From WM-3-3 sp041660045 (GTDB lineage Bacteria > Pseudomonadota > Gammaproteobacteria > Methylococcales > Methylomonadaceae): DNA of 64,000 bases. Positions 17,436-25,229 of the stretch are shown piece after piece; within the stretch, counting starts at the first letter, position 1, and every line of letters starts with the position of its first letter. A program made the translations under genes and the position numbers. The notes beneath the pieces were generated by a model. That model saw only the letters and a list, made by a program, of their open reading frames with translations. It did not search any database and was not told the DNA's origin. The stretch lies in contig JBAZXA010000006.1 in NCBI GenBank assembly GCA_041660045.1, positions 186,001 through 250,000 on the forward strand, given 5' to 3'.

Positions 17436-19276
17436 ATTTAGAAAACCCGATCAAGCCTTTTGATGTTAAAGTTTTTTTAAAAACATTAACTGAACGTCCG
17501 GGCATCTATAAAATGATGGACGACAAAGGCGATATCATTTATATCGGTAAAGCTAAAAACCTAAAAAATCGCGTCTCCAGCTATTTTAAAAGCCAAGGGG
17601 CCACACCAAAACAACAAGCAATGGTCGCTAAAATTAGCGCAATAGAAGTGACGGTCACCCGTACAGAAGGTGAGGCCTTACTATTGGAATGCCAGCTTAT
17701 TAAGCGTTTCCAGCCACGTTACAACATTTGTCTACGGGATGATAAGTCGTTTCCGTTTATTTTTATTTCAAGCGAACAAGATTTTCCCCAAATTACATTC
17801 CACCGGGGTGCAAAAAGAAAACGCGGTAAATATTTTGGCCCTTATCCGAGTGCTGGTGCTGTAAGGGAGACCCTAAAATTGCTACAAAAGATATTTCCGG
17901 TGCGCCAATGCGATGATAGTGTCTATAACAACCGCTCCAGGCCTTGTTTACAGTATCAAATTGAGCGATGTACTGGGCCGTGTGTCGGTTTGATTGATAA
18001 AATCAGCTATGCCCAAGACATAGCAAGTACAATCCTATTCTTGGAGGGGCAAGGGAGTTTGCTGATAGACCAACTGATAATAAAAATGGAACAAGCTGCG
18101 GCTAAGCTTGAATATGAGTTAGCGGCTAATTATCGGAACCAAATCACTAAACTCAGGACGGTCTTGGAAAAACATTTTGTGCATGGTGAACGTGGCGATG
18201 TTGATATTATTGCTTGTGCAACAAAAGCTGGCATTGCTTGTATCCAAGTTTTTTTTATCCGTAATGGGCAAAGTTTAGGCAATAAGTTATTTTTCCCTAA
18301 AATTACGGATGATTATCTACCAGACAGTGTATTACAGGCTTTTATTCCGCAATATTATTTAGAAAGACAAGTGCCGTATGAATTAATAGTAAGCCATGAA
18401 TTAGAAGAAGAGGCATTATTGATCGAAGTCTTAAGCAAGCAAGCCAAACACAGTGTTAGCCTATCTAGCCGGGTAAGAGGTGAGCGCTTAAAATGGCTGG
18501 AAATGGCTAGTACCAATGCCGAAAATTCATTAATGAGTAAATTATCCGATAAACAAGGGATATATGCCCGTTTTTTGAGCTTACAGGAAGAATTAGGTTG
18601 TATCGAGTTACCCAAACGCTTGGAATGTTTTGATATTAGCCATACGCAAGGTGACCAAACGGTAGCGTCATGTGTGGTGTTTGACCGGGAAGGCCCGGTA
18701 AAATCGGCTTATCGCCGCTTTAATATAGAGGGCATTACGGGTGGGGATGATTATGCCGCGATTCATCAAGCCGTTTATAGGCGCTTTAAACGCCTAAAAC
18801 AAGGCGAACATATAGCACCGGACATCCTATTTATCGATGGTGGCAAGGGTCAAGTGGCGCAAGCAGAAAAGGCATTAGCAGATTTAGAGATAAACAATGT
18901 TATGATAGTAGGCGTTTCCAAAGGCCCAGACCGTAAGCCGGGTATGGAAAAATTGATTTTAGTGGATCAAGAACAGCCACTTGCTGTTACACCGGGGGCT
19001 AGTGGACTATTATTGATTCAACATATTCGGGACGAGGCGCACCGATTTGCAATCACTGGCCATCGGCAACGACGTAGTAAAGCTAAAAATCAGTCGGTGT
19101 TGGAAACAATTTCCGGATTAGGCGCTAAGCGGCGGCAACTTTTATTAAAACAGTTTGGTGGCCTGCAAGGCATTTCCAGGGCTGGAATAGATGCACTTTG
19201 TAGTATAGATGGCATTAGCCGACAATTAGCACAACGAATTTACGATAGTCTCCATCAAGATGACAGTGGAATTTAA
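17432..19276 (+). CDS. uvrC: Excinuclease ABC subunit C
   Basis: A 614-residue dual-incision nuclease of nucleotide excision repair. N-terminal GIY-YIG nuclease (PGIYKMMDDKGDIIYIGKAKNLKNR, about 25-50), a UVR domain binding UvrB near 210-245, the RNase H-like C-terminal nuclease (LECFDISHTQGDQTVASCVVF, ILFIDGGKGQV) and a terminal helix-hairpin-helix pair (GLGAKRRQLLLKQFGG). Starts at GTG overlapping the glycosylase gene and overlaps pgsA by 17 bases. Confidence 0.96.
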   Translation: MNLENPIKPFDVKVFLKTLTERPGIYKMMDDKGDIIYIGKAKNLKNRVSSYFKSQGATPKQQAMVAKISAIEVTVTRTEGEALLLECQLIKRFQPRYNICLRDDKSFPFIFISSEQDFPQITFHRGAKRKRGKYFGPYPSAGAVRETLKLLQKIFPVRQCDDSVYNNRSRPCLQYQIERCTGPCVGLIDKISYAQDIASTILFLEGQGSLLIDQLIIKMEQAAAKLEYELAANYRNQITKLRTVLEKHFVHGERGDVDIIACATKAGIACIQVFFIRNGQSLGNKLFFPKITDDYLPDSVLQAFIPQYYLERQVPYELIVSHELEEEALLIEVLSKQAKHSVSLSSRVRGERLKWLEMASTNAENSLMSKLSDKQGIYARFLSLQEELGCIELPKRLECFDISHTQGDQTVASCVVFDREGPVKSAYRRFNIEGITGGDDYAAIHQAVYRRFKRLKQGEHIAPDILFIDGGKGQVAQAEKALADLEINNVMIVGVSKGPDRKPGMEKLILVDQEQPLAVTPGASGLLLIQHIRDEAHRFAITGHRQRRSKAKNQSVLETISGLGAKRRQLLLKQFGGLQGISRAGIDALCSIDGISRQLAQRIYDSLHQDDSGI

Positions 19277-19829
19277 CTTACCAACTAACCTTACGTTGCT
19301 AAGAATCGCGTTAATTCCGTTCTTAATTGCAATTTTTTATATGCCCTGGGCTTATGCTAACCAGATTTGTGCGTTGATTTTCATTATAGCGGGCATAACG
19401 GATTGGTTGGATGGCTATCTTGCACGAAAAATGGATAAGGAAACAGCATTTGGGGCGTTTTTAGATCCAGTTGCTGATAAATTAATGGTTGCTATTGTTT
19501 TAGTCTTGATTGTTCAGCAACAAGCCAGTCCATATTTGGCTGTGCCTGCCGCGGTGATTATTGGACGTGAGATAACAATAGCCTCATTACGGGAGTGGAT
19601 GGCTGAAATTGGCCAACGGGCAAAAGTAAAAGTATCCCAATTGGGAAAATTGAAAACAAGTATGCAGATGCTGGCAATTACTTTACTACTGTATAGGGAA
19701 GATTTGATCGGCATACCCATCAATGCTTTGGGCTATATATTTTTATATATCTCAGCGGCATTAACGCTTTGGTCTATGGTGAATTATTTAAGGGCGGCTG
19801 TGGCCGCCTTGGCTGAGCAACAGCCATAG
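19260..19829 (+). CDS. pgsA: CDP-diacylglycerol-glycerol-3-phosphate phosphatidyltransferase
   Basis: A 189-residue integral membrane enzyme making phosphatidylglycerol phosphate, the substrate of PgpA encoded earlier. The CDP-alcohol phosphotransferase signature is complete: DWLDGYLARKM then FGAFLDPVADKL. Several membrane segments follow. uvrC-pgsA is a common gammaproteobacterial pair, here overlapping by 17 bases. Confidence 0.95.
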   Translation: MTVEFNLPTNLTLLRIALIPFLIAIFYMPWAYANQICALIFIIAGITDWLDGYLARKMDKETAFGAFLDPVADKLMVAIVLVLIVQQQASPYLAVPAAVIIGREITIASLREWMAEIGQRAKVKVSQLGKLKTSMQMLAITLLLYREDLIGIPINALGYIFLYISAALTLWSMVNYLRAAVAALAEQQP

Positions 19830-19892
19830 CCGCAGACTTAATGGCTTCAGTAACCTATTTAACAGCATATTGACACGCTGTGAAAGAGAAAC

Positions 19893-20498
19893 ATGGAAAA
19901 GGAAAAAGAAATCGAAGCGCTTCAGGATAATGCTGAAACGCAAAATCAAATATTGTTGGTTGCATTGAAGTTATTTGCCGAAAAAGGCTACTTCAATACT
20001 TCCCTAATCGATATAAAAACAATGTTGGGTATGAAAACTACCAGTGGCATCTACCAGCATTTCCCTAACAAGCAAGCAATAGCAACCACATTGTATGGCA
20101 ATATTATGGACAGTCTTAGTATATCGATTGACGATATAAGACGGCGTAATAAAAAGTCTTCAGAGCAACTGCGTGAAATTGTCGACTTATTGTTTACATT
20201 AGCGCATGAGGCGCCTGATGTTATGCGGTTTTTATTGACACTAAACCTTAACGAGTTTTTGTCCCAAGAAAAGCCTCCCATGCAAATGCCGCCGAATATA
20301 AAAATTATTAAAGTAATTCAATCCGGCATGAGTGCAGGCGAAATTAGAAATATTGATCCTTTACTGGCTTATGCTTACTTTTTTGGCATAATTGATACGA
20401 CACTAAAATTTTTACTGTCAGGTAATTTATCAAAAAGTGTCGAAGTTTATCAATCGCAGGCTTGGCTAACCGCTTGGAATACCATAGTCAAAAAATAA
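19893..20498 (+). CDS. TetR/AcrR family transcriptional regulator
   Basis: A 201-residue DNA-binding protein. A TetR-type helix-turn-helix occupies about residues 18-65 (QILLVALKLFAEKGYFNTSLIDI then GIYQHFPNKQAIATTLY). The remainder is a helical ligand-binding domain with no family I can name. Lies 63 bases after pgsA and 21 bases before a small zinc-binding protein, its most likely partner gene. Target and ligand are unknown. Confidence 0.85.
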   Translation: MEKEKEIEALQDNAETQNQILLVALKLFAEKGYFNTSLIDIKTMLGMKTTSGIYQHFPNKQAIATTLYGNIMDSLSISIDDIRRRNKKSSEQLREIVDLLFTLAHEAPDVMRFLLTLNLNEFLSQEKPPMQMPPNIKIIKVIQSGMSAGEIRNIDPLLAYAYFFGIIDTTLKFLLSGNLSKSVEVYQSQAWLTAWNTIVKK

Positions 20499-20519
20499 GC
20501 AGGTTGGATACCTCTATTT

Positions 20520-20705
20520 ATGGCGGATATATTAGCGTTTAAGCTCAAAAAAAAGGTAAAAAAACAGCAAAGTGATGCTTTGTGCCGTAGTGGTTTCCAT
20601 AAATGGGAAGTCTTGAATGACCGGCGATTTGACGTAAAACAAGGTAAATTGGTAACGGCTTACCAATGCACGCATTGTGGTAAGCTAAAGAATACCTTGG
20701 TTTAG
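20520..20705 (+). CDS. Small zinc-binding hypothetical protein
   Basis: A 61-residue basic protein. A C-x4-H (CRSGFH, 22-27) and a CTHC pair (residues 51-54) could form a zinc ribbon; the N-terminal 20 residues are lysine-rich. I do not recognise a named family with certainty. It starts 21 bases after the TetR gene on the same strand, with an ATG start and no strong ribosome-binding site. The cysteine/histidine spacing and full-length open frame support a real gene. Function unknown. Confidence 0.65.
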   Translation: MADILAFKLKKKVKKQQSDALCRSGFHKWEVLNDRRFDVKQGKLVTAYQCTHCGKLKNTLV

Positions 20706-20755
20706 TGTTTAGCTAGGCATAGCCCGTTGTAAACGGGTAAGTTAAACTTGGGTGC

Positions 20756-21937
20756 TTATTTGGCTGCCTTTTTACTGCTGCTATTCGTCTTGACAGGCTT
20801 TTTAGGTGGGGTAGCAGCTTTTTTGTTTAAAGTTTTGACTGCTGTAGCTTTTGTCTTAAGCATAGGAGATGATTTTTTATTGACCACTGCCGTTTTCTTG
20901 TGCTGAGTTTTAACTGGTTTAGTATTAGTGACTGGTTTTTTGCTTAGTTTTGCGGTGTTAATTACTTTTGCGGGTGCTTTAGTTTTGCTTACCCTACTCT
21001 TGCTAATTTTAGGGCGGGGTATGGGTTTAAAGGCTTTTTGCAGGGATACTGAACTGGCGGCATGTTCACCACAAGCCAGCTGGTAAGGGGGTGTGCTAGC
21101 AACATGTTCGTCACTGGCATAAATGCTTTTAGGTGCATGGCCATCATATTTGTTAGTGAAGCCAGCATCCATAATGTTATACATTAATTGATAACGTTCT
21201 TTGCTGCTTGTGCCGCCTAGGATCACACCGATTAAGTGCCGGCCATTTTGTCTGGCTGCTGCCAATAAATTATAACCCGAGCCACATGTAAAGCCGGTTT
21301 TTAAGCCTTCTGCGCCAGGATAATTGGCTGTAAAAGCATTAATACCCTTAAGGGTTTGCCCCTTGTAATTAAAGTTATGATTGCCGAAATATTGATAATA
21401 TTCGGGAAAATCATGTTGTAGGCGTAGCGCTAATAAAGCCATATCCCGTGATGTCGTAATTTGTTGTAGGTGTGGCAGGCCTGTTGCGTTCATAAATTGG
21501 CTGCTAGACATGCCTAAAGCATGTGCTTTTGCTGTCATCATTTGAGCAAAATTGGCCTCATTTCCGCCGATTTCTTCAGCTAGGACAACTGCCGCATCAT
21601 TTGCCGAACGCATGATAGTTGCGAGTATGGCTTCTTCGGTGGTTAAGTGTTCGCCTTGGCGTAGGCCTAATCTACTTTTAGGCTGGCTTGCGGCATGGGC
21701 AGACACGGTCACTGGACTCGATAAACGTAACCGGCCTGATTTTAAGGACTCGAAAGTTAAATAGATCGTCATAACCTTTGTTAAAGATGCTGGGAACCAT
21801 GGCTGGGATGCATCTTGTTCATGAATAACCATACCATTTTCCGCATCGACCACGATAGCAGCATGACGGGCATAGCTACTGGTGGATGCGCTTACTAGGA
21901 TTAGGAAAACAAAAAAAACAAATTTTATATCGGTCAT
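20756..21937 (-). CDS. D-alanyl-D-alanine carboxypeptidase with lysine-rich tail
   Basis: A 393-residue periplasmic penicillin-binding protein of the DacA/PBP5-7 type that trims the terminal D-alanine from peptidoglycan stems. A signal peptide (1-23) is followed by the three active-site motifs: S51-x-x-K54 (SLTK), S111-A-N113 and K213-T-G. Instead of the usual PBP5 C-terminal beta domain and amphipathic anchor, residues ~300-393 form a low-complexity Lys/Pro/Thr/Ala tail with about one third lysine, similar in composition to histone H1-like tails. It may bind anionic cell-wall polymers; that is a guess. Upstream lies an 8-bp dyad. Confidence 0.88.
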   Translation of the reverse strand: MTDIKFVFFVFLILVSASTSSYARHAAIVVDAENGMVIHEQDASQPWFPASLTKVMTIYLTFESLKSGRLRLSSPVTVSAHAASQPKSRLGLRQGEHLTTEEAILATIMRSANDAAVVLAEEIGGNEANFAQMMTAKAHALGMSSSQFMNATGLPHLQQITTSRDMALLALRLQHDFPEYYQYFGNHNFNYKGQTLKGINAFTANYPGAEGLKTGFTCGSGYNLLAAARQNGRHLIGVILGGTSSKERYQLMYNIMDAGFTNKYDGHAPKSIYASDEHVASTPPYQLACGEHAASSVSLQKAFKPIPRPKISKSRVSKTKAPAKVINTAKLSKKPVTNTKPVKTQHKKTAVVNKKSSPMLKTKATAVKTLNKKAATPPKKPVKTNSSSKKAAK

Positions 21938-22003
21938 TTAATGGAACTATTCATTTAGGGATAAGGGATTTTTCAGCCATGCAATAGAACAAATATTGCT
22001 TAA

Positions 22004-22026
22004 TTAGGTGTTTAAATTACACCTAA
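22004..22026. promoter_or_regulatory. Inverted repeat upstream of the carboxypeptidase gene
   Basis: Perfect 8-bp arms TTAGGTGT (22004-22011) and ACACCTAA (22019-22026) with a 7-base AT spacer, 67 bases upstream of the minus-strand start at 21937. It could be an operator; no T-run follows, so it is not a convincing terminator. Confidence 0.35.
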
Positions 22027-22186
22027 GTTAAAAAAATGTTCTGGTGGTAGCTAGATAAAATCGGGATAAGTTAACAATTTAGGTTAACTATGTTTTATAG
22101 GTATAGACTATTGCTAAATTTTAGCAACTATTACGCAGGCCAGCAATGGCGTAAGCGGGCTAAATTTCTATTCGCGCTAGCAGTTG

Positions 22187-23290
22187 TTAATGTGGTAAAG
22201 CGATTTTTGTACAAGCGTAAGGGGGTAAGCCTTGACAAACACCCCAAGCATCGCCAAAACCGCCTTCTTGGGTAGGTTTCCATTTTTCTGAATAAGCTTC
22301 GAAGGCAACGCCGGACCATTTTTTCTTAGCTAATTTTTTGAAAGTTTCTTGTATGATACGAACTTGGTTTTTTGGCCCTGCTAGCCCACAATGTTGTTTT
22401 GTGTGTTTGTTGAATTCTGTACCACCAGCTGGCGCGTTAGGCCAGCCAAATTCAGTGACAATTATTTCTTTATCTGGATAAGTTTGATTTAACGTCTGCA
22501 TACGGGCGATATGGAAGTCAGCCGCATTTTTGGCAGAAGTGCAAGGATATGCCGCAGAATATTTGTTTTCCCACCATGGGAATATATTGATGCCTACCCA
22601 GTCCACTTGTTTATCAAAGATGGTTTTTTGACAGGGTTTTGAGCGGTCACACCATTCCCACCAAGTATCTATGGTAGTGATGGGTTGAGTAACGCCTGCG
22701 GCGCGTAAGCTAGTGATGCACCGGCTAATTTCGCCATCAAATTCCTTGCCATGCCGAGTCCTGAGCTCAGAACCACAGCTTAATTTGATAATGGTTTTAG
22801 GAAACGCTTTAGCCACTTCTATGCCACTTTGGATGGATTGGCTGTTTACCTTGATGTCGTTGTCTAACCAAATGATTGCAATTACTTTTAGGTGCCGTTC
22901 TTCTGCCGCCGCGAAGGTGTATTCCAAGCCATTTAGTACACCATAAGTCATAATGCATCTAAAGGGTGTATTACGGACTATGTTGTCTAAAAGGGTATTG
23001 ATCAATTCCCGCGGAGGGTATGAACCAAAGTCGGGGTTAAGATCGCCCACATAAGGGCTGAAGGCGAGGCATTGCAAGGGCTCTTTATTTTTTATGGTTT
23101 TGGCAGCCGGCGTTGCTGTAGGATTGCCCTTTGCGAAGCTTGGGTTAGCCAATAAGCAAATGCACAGAGCAAAAGCTACGGCAATAAAACTTAGTAAGCC
23201 GCGGTGTTGAATCAGTTGGGAAATGCCAAAATATTGCATAGTTATGGACAAGTGGCTAAATGGGAGGCTTGATCGGGAGTATTTTCCCAT
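22187..23290 (-). CDS. Secreted GH17-like glycoside hydrolase family protein
   Basis: A 367-residue protein resembling family 17 beta-1,3-glucanases: a (beta/alpha)8 barrel start (LQCLAFSPYVGDLNPDFG), a putative nucleophile glutamate in VTEFGWP and a putative acid in CGSE, where GNE is usual. It is exported: a hydrophobic signal segment is seen at 31-53. The start may instead be the ATG at 23239, which puts the signal at the N-terminus. About ten cysteines in the mature part suggest disulfides. Enzyme activity and substrate are not established; family assignment is by motif only. Confidence 0.72.
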   Translation of the reverse strand: MGKYSRSSLPFSHLSITMQYFGISQLIQHRGLLSFIAVAFALCICLLANPSFAKGNPTATPAAKTIKNKEPLQCLAFSPYVGDLNPDFGSYPPRELINTLLDNIVRNTPFRCIMTYGVLNGLEYTFAAAEERHLKVIAIIWLDNDIKVNSQSIQSGIEVAKAFPKTIIKLSCGSELRTRHGKEFDGEISRCITSLRAAGVTQPITTIDTWWEWCDRSKPCQKTIFDKQVDWVGINIFPWWENKYSAAYPCTSAKNAADFHIARMQTLNQTYPDKEIIVTEFGWPNAPAGGTEFNKHTKQHCGLAGPKNQVRIIQETFKKLAKKKWSGVAFEAYSEKWKPTQEGGFGDAWGVCQGLPPYACTKIALPH

Positions 23291-23402
23291 TCAGTTGGCT
23301 GATATTCAAGTTGGCTATTAAGCGTAAGCGTGATCATGAACAAATAGCCAATATGAACAGGGTAAAGGAAAACTTTATGCGCCTAAGATAGGCAAGTATC
23401 AA

Positions 23403-25160
23403 CTAATAAACATCGCGGACATAACGTTTATCTTTTTTTAGTTGATTGACATATTCGATAGCCTGCTGATCAGACAGCTTAGCTTGTGAGACAATGACAT
23501 CATGTAATGCCTTGTCAACATCTTTGGCCATATTGTAGGCATCGCCACAAACAAAAAAGTAGGCGCCTTGTTCTAACCAAGCAAATAATTCAGCAGCTTG
23601 CTCGCGCATACGGTCTTGTACATAAATTTTTTCTTGTTGATCCCTGGAAAAAGCCAGATCTAAACGGTTGAGCAAGCCGCTTTGCTGCATACTTTCAAGT
23701 TCCTCACGGTAGATAAAATCAGTGGCGGCATTACGGTCACCAAAAAATAACCAGTTTTTTCCGCTTGCTTGTCTAAATTCACGTTCTTGCAAGAACGCCC
23801 TGAAAGGTGCAATACCAGTGCCAGGGCCAACCATAATCATAGGTAAGCTATTATCTTCCGGTACTCTAAACACCTTGTTGGGAATAAAAAAACAACGCAC
23901 GTCGGTAGCTGGTGTTACCCTATCGGCAAGAAAAGTGGAGCATACGCCTTTATGTGAGCGGTTAAAACTTTCATAGCGGACACTAGCGACAGTTAAATGT
24001 ACGGTATCAGGATATTTTTTGCTACTGGAAGAAATTGAATAGGCACGATGTTGCAAGGGCTTAAGTAAGGCCAAAAACTCAGCTGCCGAGAATTCCATAT
24101 TGGGGAATTGCAATAACAAGTCTAATATATCCCGTCCCCATAGATAATCAGCTAATTTTTCTTTGTCAGCTAACGCTAAAATGCCATTTATTTCTTGGTC
24201 ACCCGAGCGTTTGGCGATTTCTTCAACCAGTTCTTTAGCGGGTTGTTTAATCTCATAATGGTTTAGTAAAGCAGTTCTTAGGGGCATAAGTTGGCCGTTT
24301 ACTGGCTCGTCTTCATCACCTTTGCAAGCTATTGCTTTAACTATATCCTCGACCAATTCTGGGCAATTGACGGGTACCACACAAAGGGCATCACCTGCTT
24401 CATAGCTTAAGCCTGAACCGACTATAGAAATTTCATAATGGCGGATTTCTTTGGATGAAGCCGGTGTAGTGACGAGGCGGTTGACTAGTAGCTTGGCCGG
24501 GAATGGATTTTTACGATGATACAGCGGTTTTTCGCTAGTGCCAGTTGCTGTGGAATCAACAACAATCGTAGCTGTGTTTGATAATCCAGCAGCCATATGG
24601 GGAATGACGGCAGCTATCCAGCTTGCTGCGGGTTCTTCAAAAGCAACGTCACAATCAGTGCGTTCGTGCAGGCGTGTCGCGCCAAGCTCAGCTAGGCGGT
24701 TATCCCAATCTATACCGGCTTTGCAAAAATAGTCATAGCTAGTGTCCCCTAAAGCCAATACCGAAAATTTCATTTGTTTTAATGAAGGGGCTGAGTTTTC
24801 GCAAATGGCATCCCATAAAATTTGGGCATTATCGGGCATATCACCTTCGCCGTAAGTGCTGGTAATAATCAAAACATATTCCATGCTAGTAAGCGCAGTA
24901 AGTTCGACTGCGTCCATGCTATAGACTATAGGTTTTAGGCCATGGCTTTTGGCACTGTCAGCAGCATCATTAGCAACGGATTCAGCATTTCCGGTTTGGC
25001 TGCCGTAAAGGATATTGATGATACGGCTAGCGCTTTGTTCGGTATTGCCTGCGCTTTGTAGCAGATGGCTGTGTAGCCCTGCAAAAAAACCACTAAGCCA
25101 AGCTTTTTGGTTCTCGCTATACGGGGCATCAACAGGTATTGAAGGTATTTTCATAAGCAT
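23403..25160 (-). CDS. cysJ: Sulfite reductase [NADPH] flavoprotein alpha subunit
   Basis: A 585-residue diflavin reductase. Flavodoxin-like FMN domain at about 45-190 (LYGSQTGNAESVA, STYGEGDMPDNA), connecting/FAD domain at about 215-410 (RAYSISSS), NADP domain at 430-585 (GPGTGIAPFRAFLQER). The end KRYVRDVY matches CysJ. It would pass electrons from NADPH to sulfite reductase hemoprotein, but no cysI is adjacent. It lies 69 bases downstream of gltB on the same strand. The partner enzyme is not shown by the context. Confidence 0.85.
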   Translation of the reverse strand: MLMKIPSIPVDAPYSENQKAWLSGFFAGLHSHLLQSAGNTEQSASRIINILYGSQTGNAESVANDAADSAKSHGLKPIVYSMDAVELTALTSMEYVLIITSTYGEGDMPDNAQILWDAICENSAPSLKQMKFSVLALGDTSYDYFCKAGIDWDNRLAELGATRLHERTDCDVAFEEPAASWIAAVIPHMAAGLSNTATIVVDSTATGTSEKPLYHRKNPFPAKLLVNRLVTTPASSKEIRHYEISIVGSGLSYEAGDALCVVPVNCPELVEDIVKAIACKGDEDEPVNGQLMPLRTALLNHYEIKQPAKELVEEIAKRSGDQEINGILALADKEKLADYLWGRDILDLLLQFPNMEFSAAEFLALLKPLQHRAYSISSSSKKYPDTVHLTVASVRYESFNRSHKGVCSTFLADRVTPATDVRCFFIPNKVFRVPEDNSLPMIMVGPGTGIAPFRAFLQEREFRQASGKNWLFFGDRNAATDFIYREELESMQQSGLLNRLDLAFSRDQQEKIYVQDRMREQAAELFAWLEQGAYFFVCGDAYNMAKDVDKALHDVIVSQAKLSDQQAIEYVNQLKKDKRYVRDVY

Positions 25161-25180
25161 TTTTAAGCAAATAGGATTAG

Positions 25181-25215
25181 TTTGGCTATTTTACCTAATT
25201 AGTAAGCTAGCCAAA
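25181..25215. promoter_or_regulatory. Inverted repeat between gltB and cysJ
   Basis: TTTGGCTA (25181-25188) and TAGCCAAA (25208-25215) are perfect 8-bp arms with a 19-base AT-rich spacer. No T-run follows on the minus strand, so it may be an operator or processing hairpin for the gltB-cysJ junction. Confidence 0.35.
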
Positions 25216-25229
25216 TTATATTAATTAAT

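Noticed and set aside
20723..20737. CCCGTT/AACGGG hairpin between the zinc-binding gene and the carboxypeptidase gene
   Set aside because: Six-bp stem with a three-base loop and no T-run; not convincing as a terminator on either strand.
22090..22275. 61-codon plus-strand frame overlapping the end of the GH17-like gene
   Set aside because: About half of it is antisense to a real gene, and the rest has no family features or ribosome-binding site.
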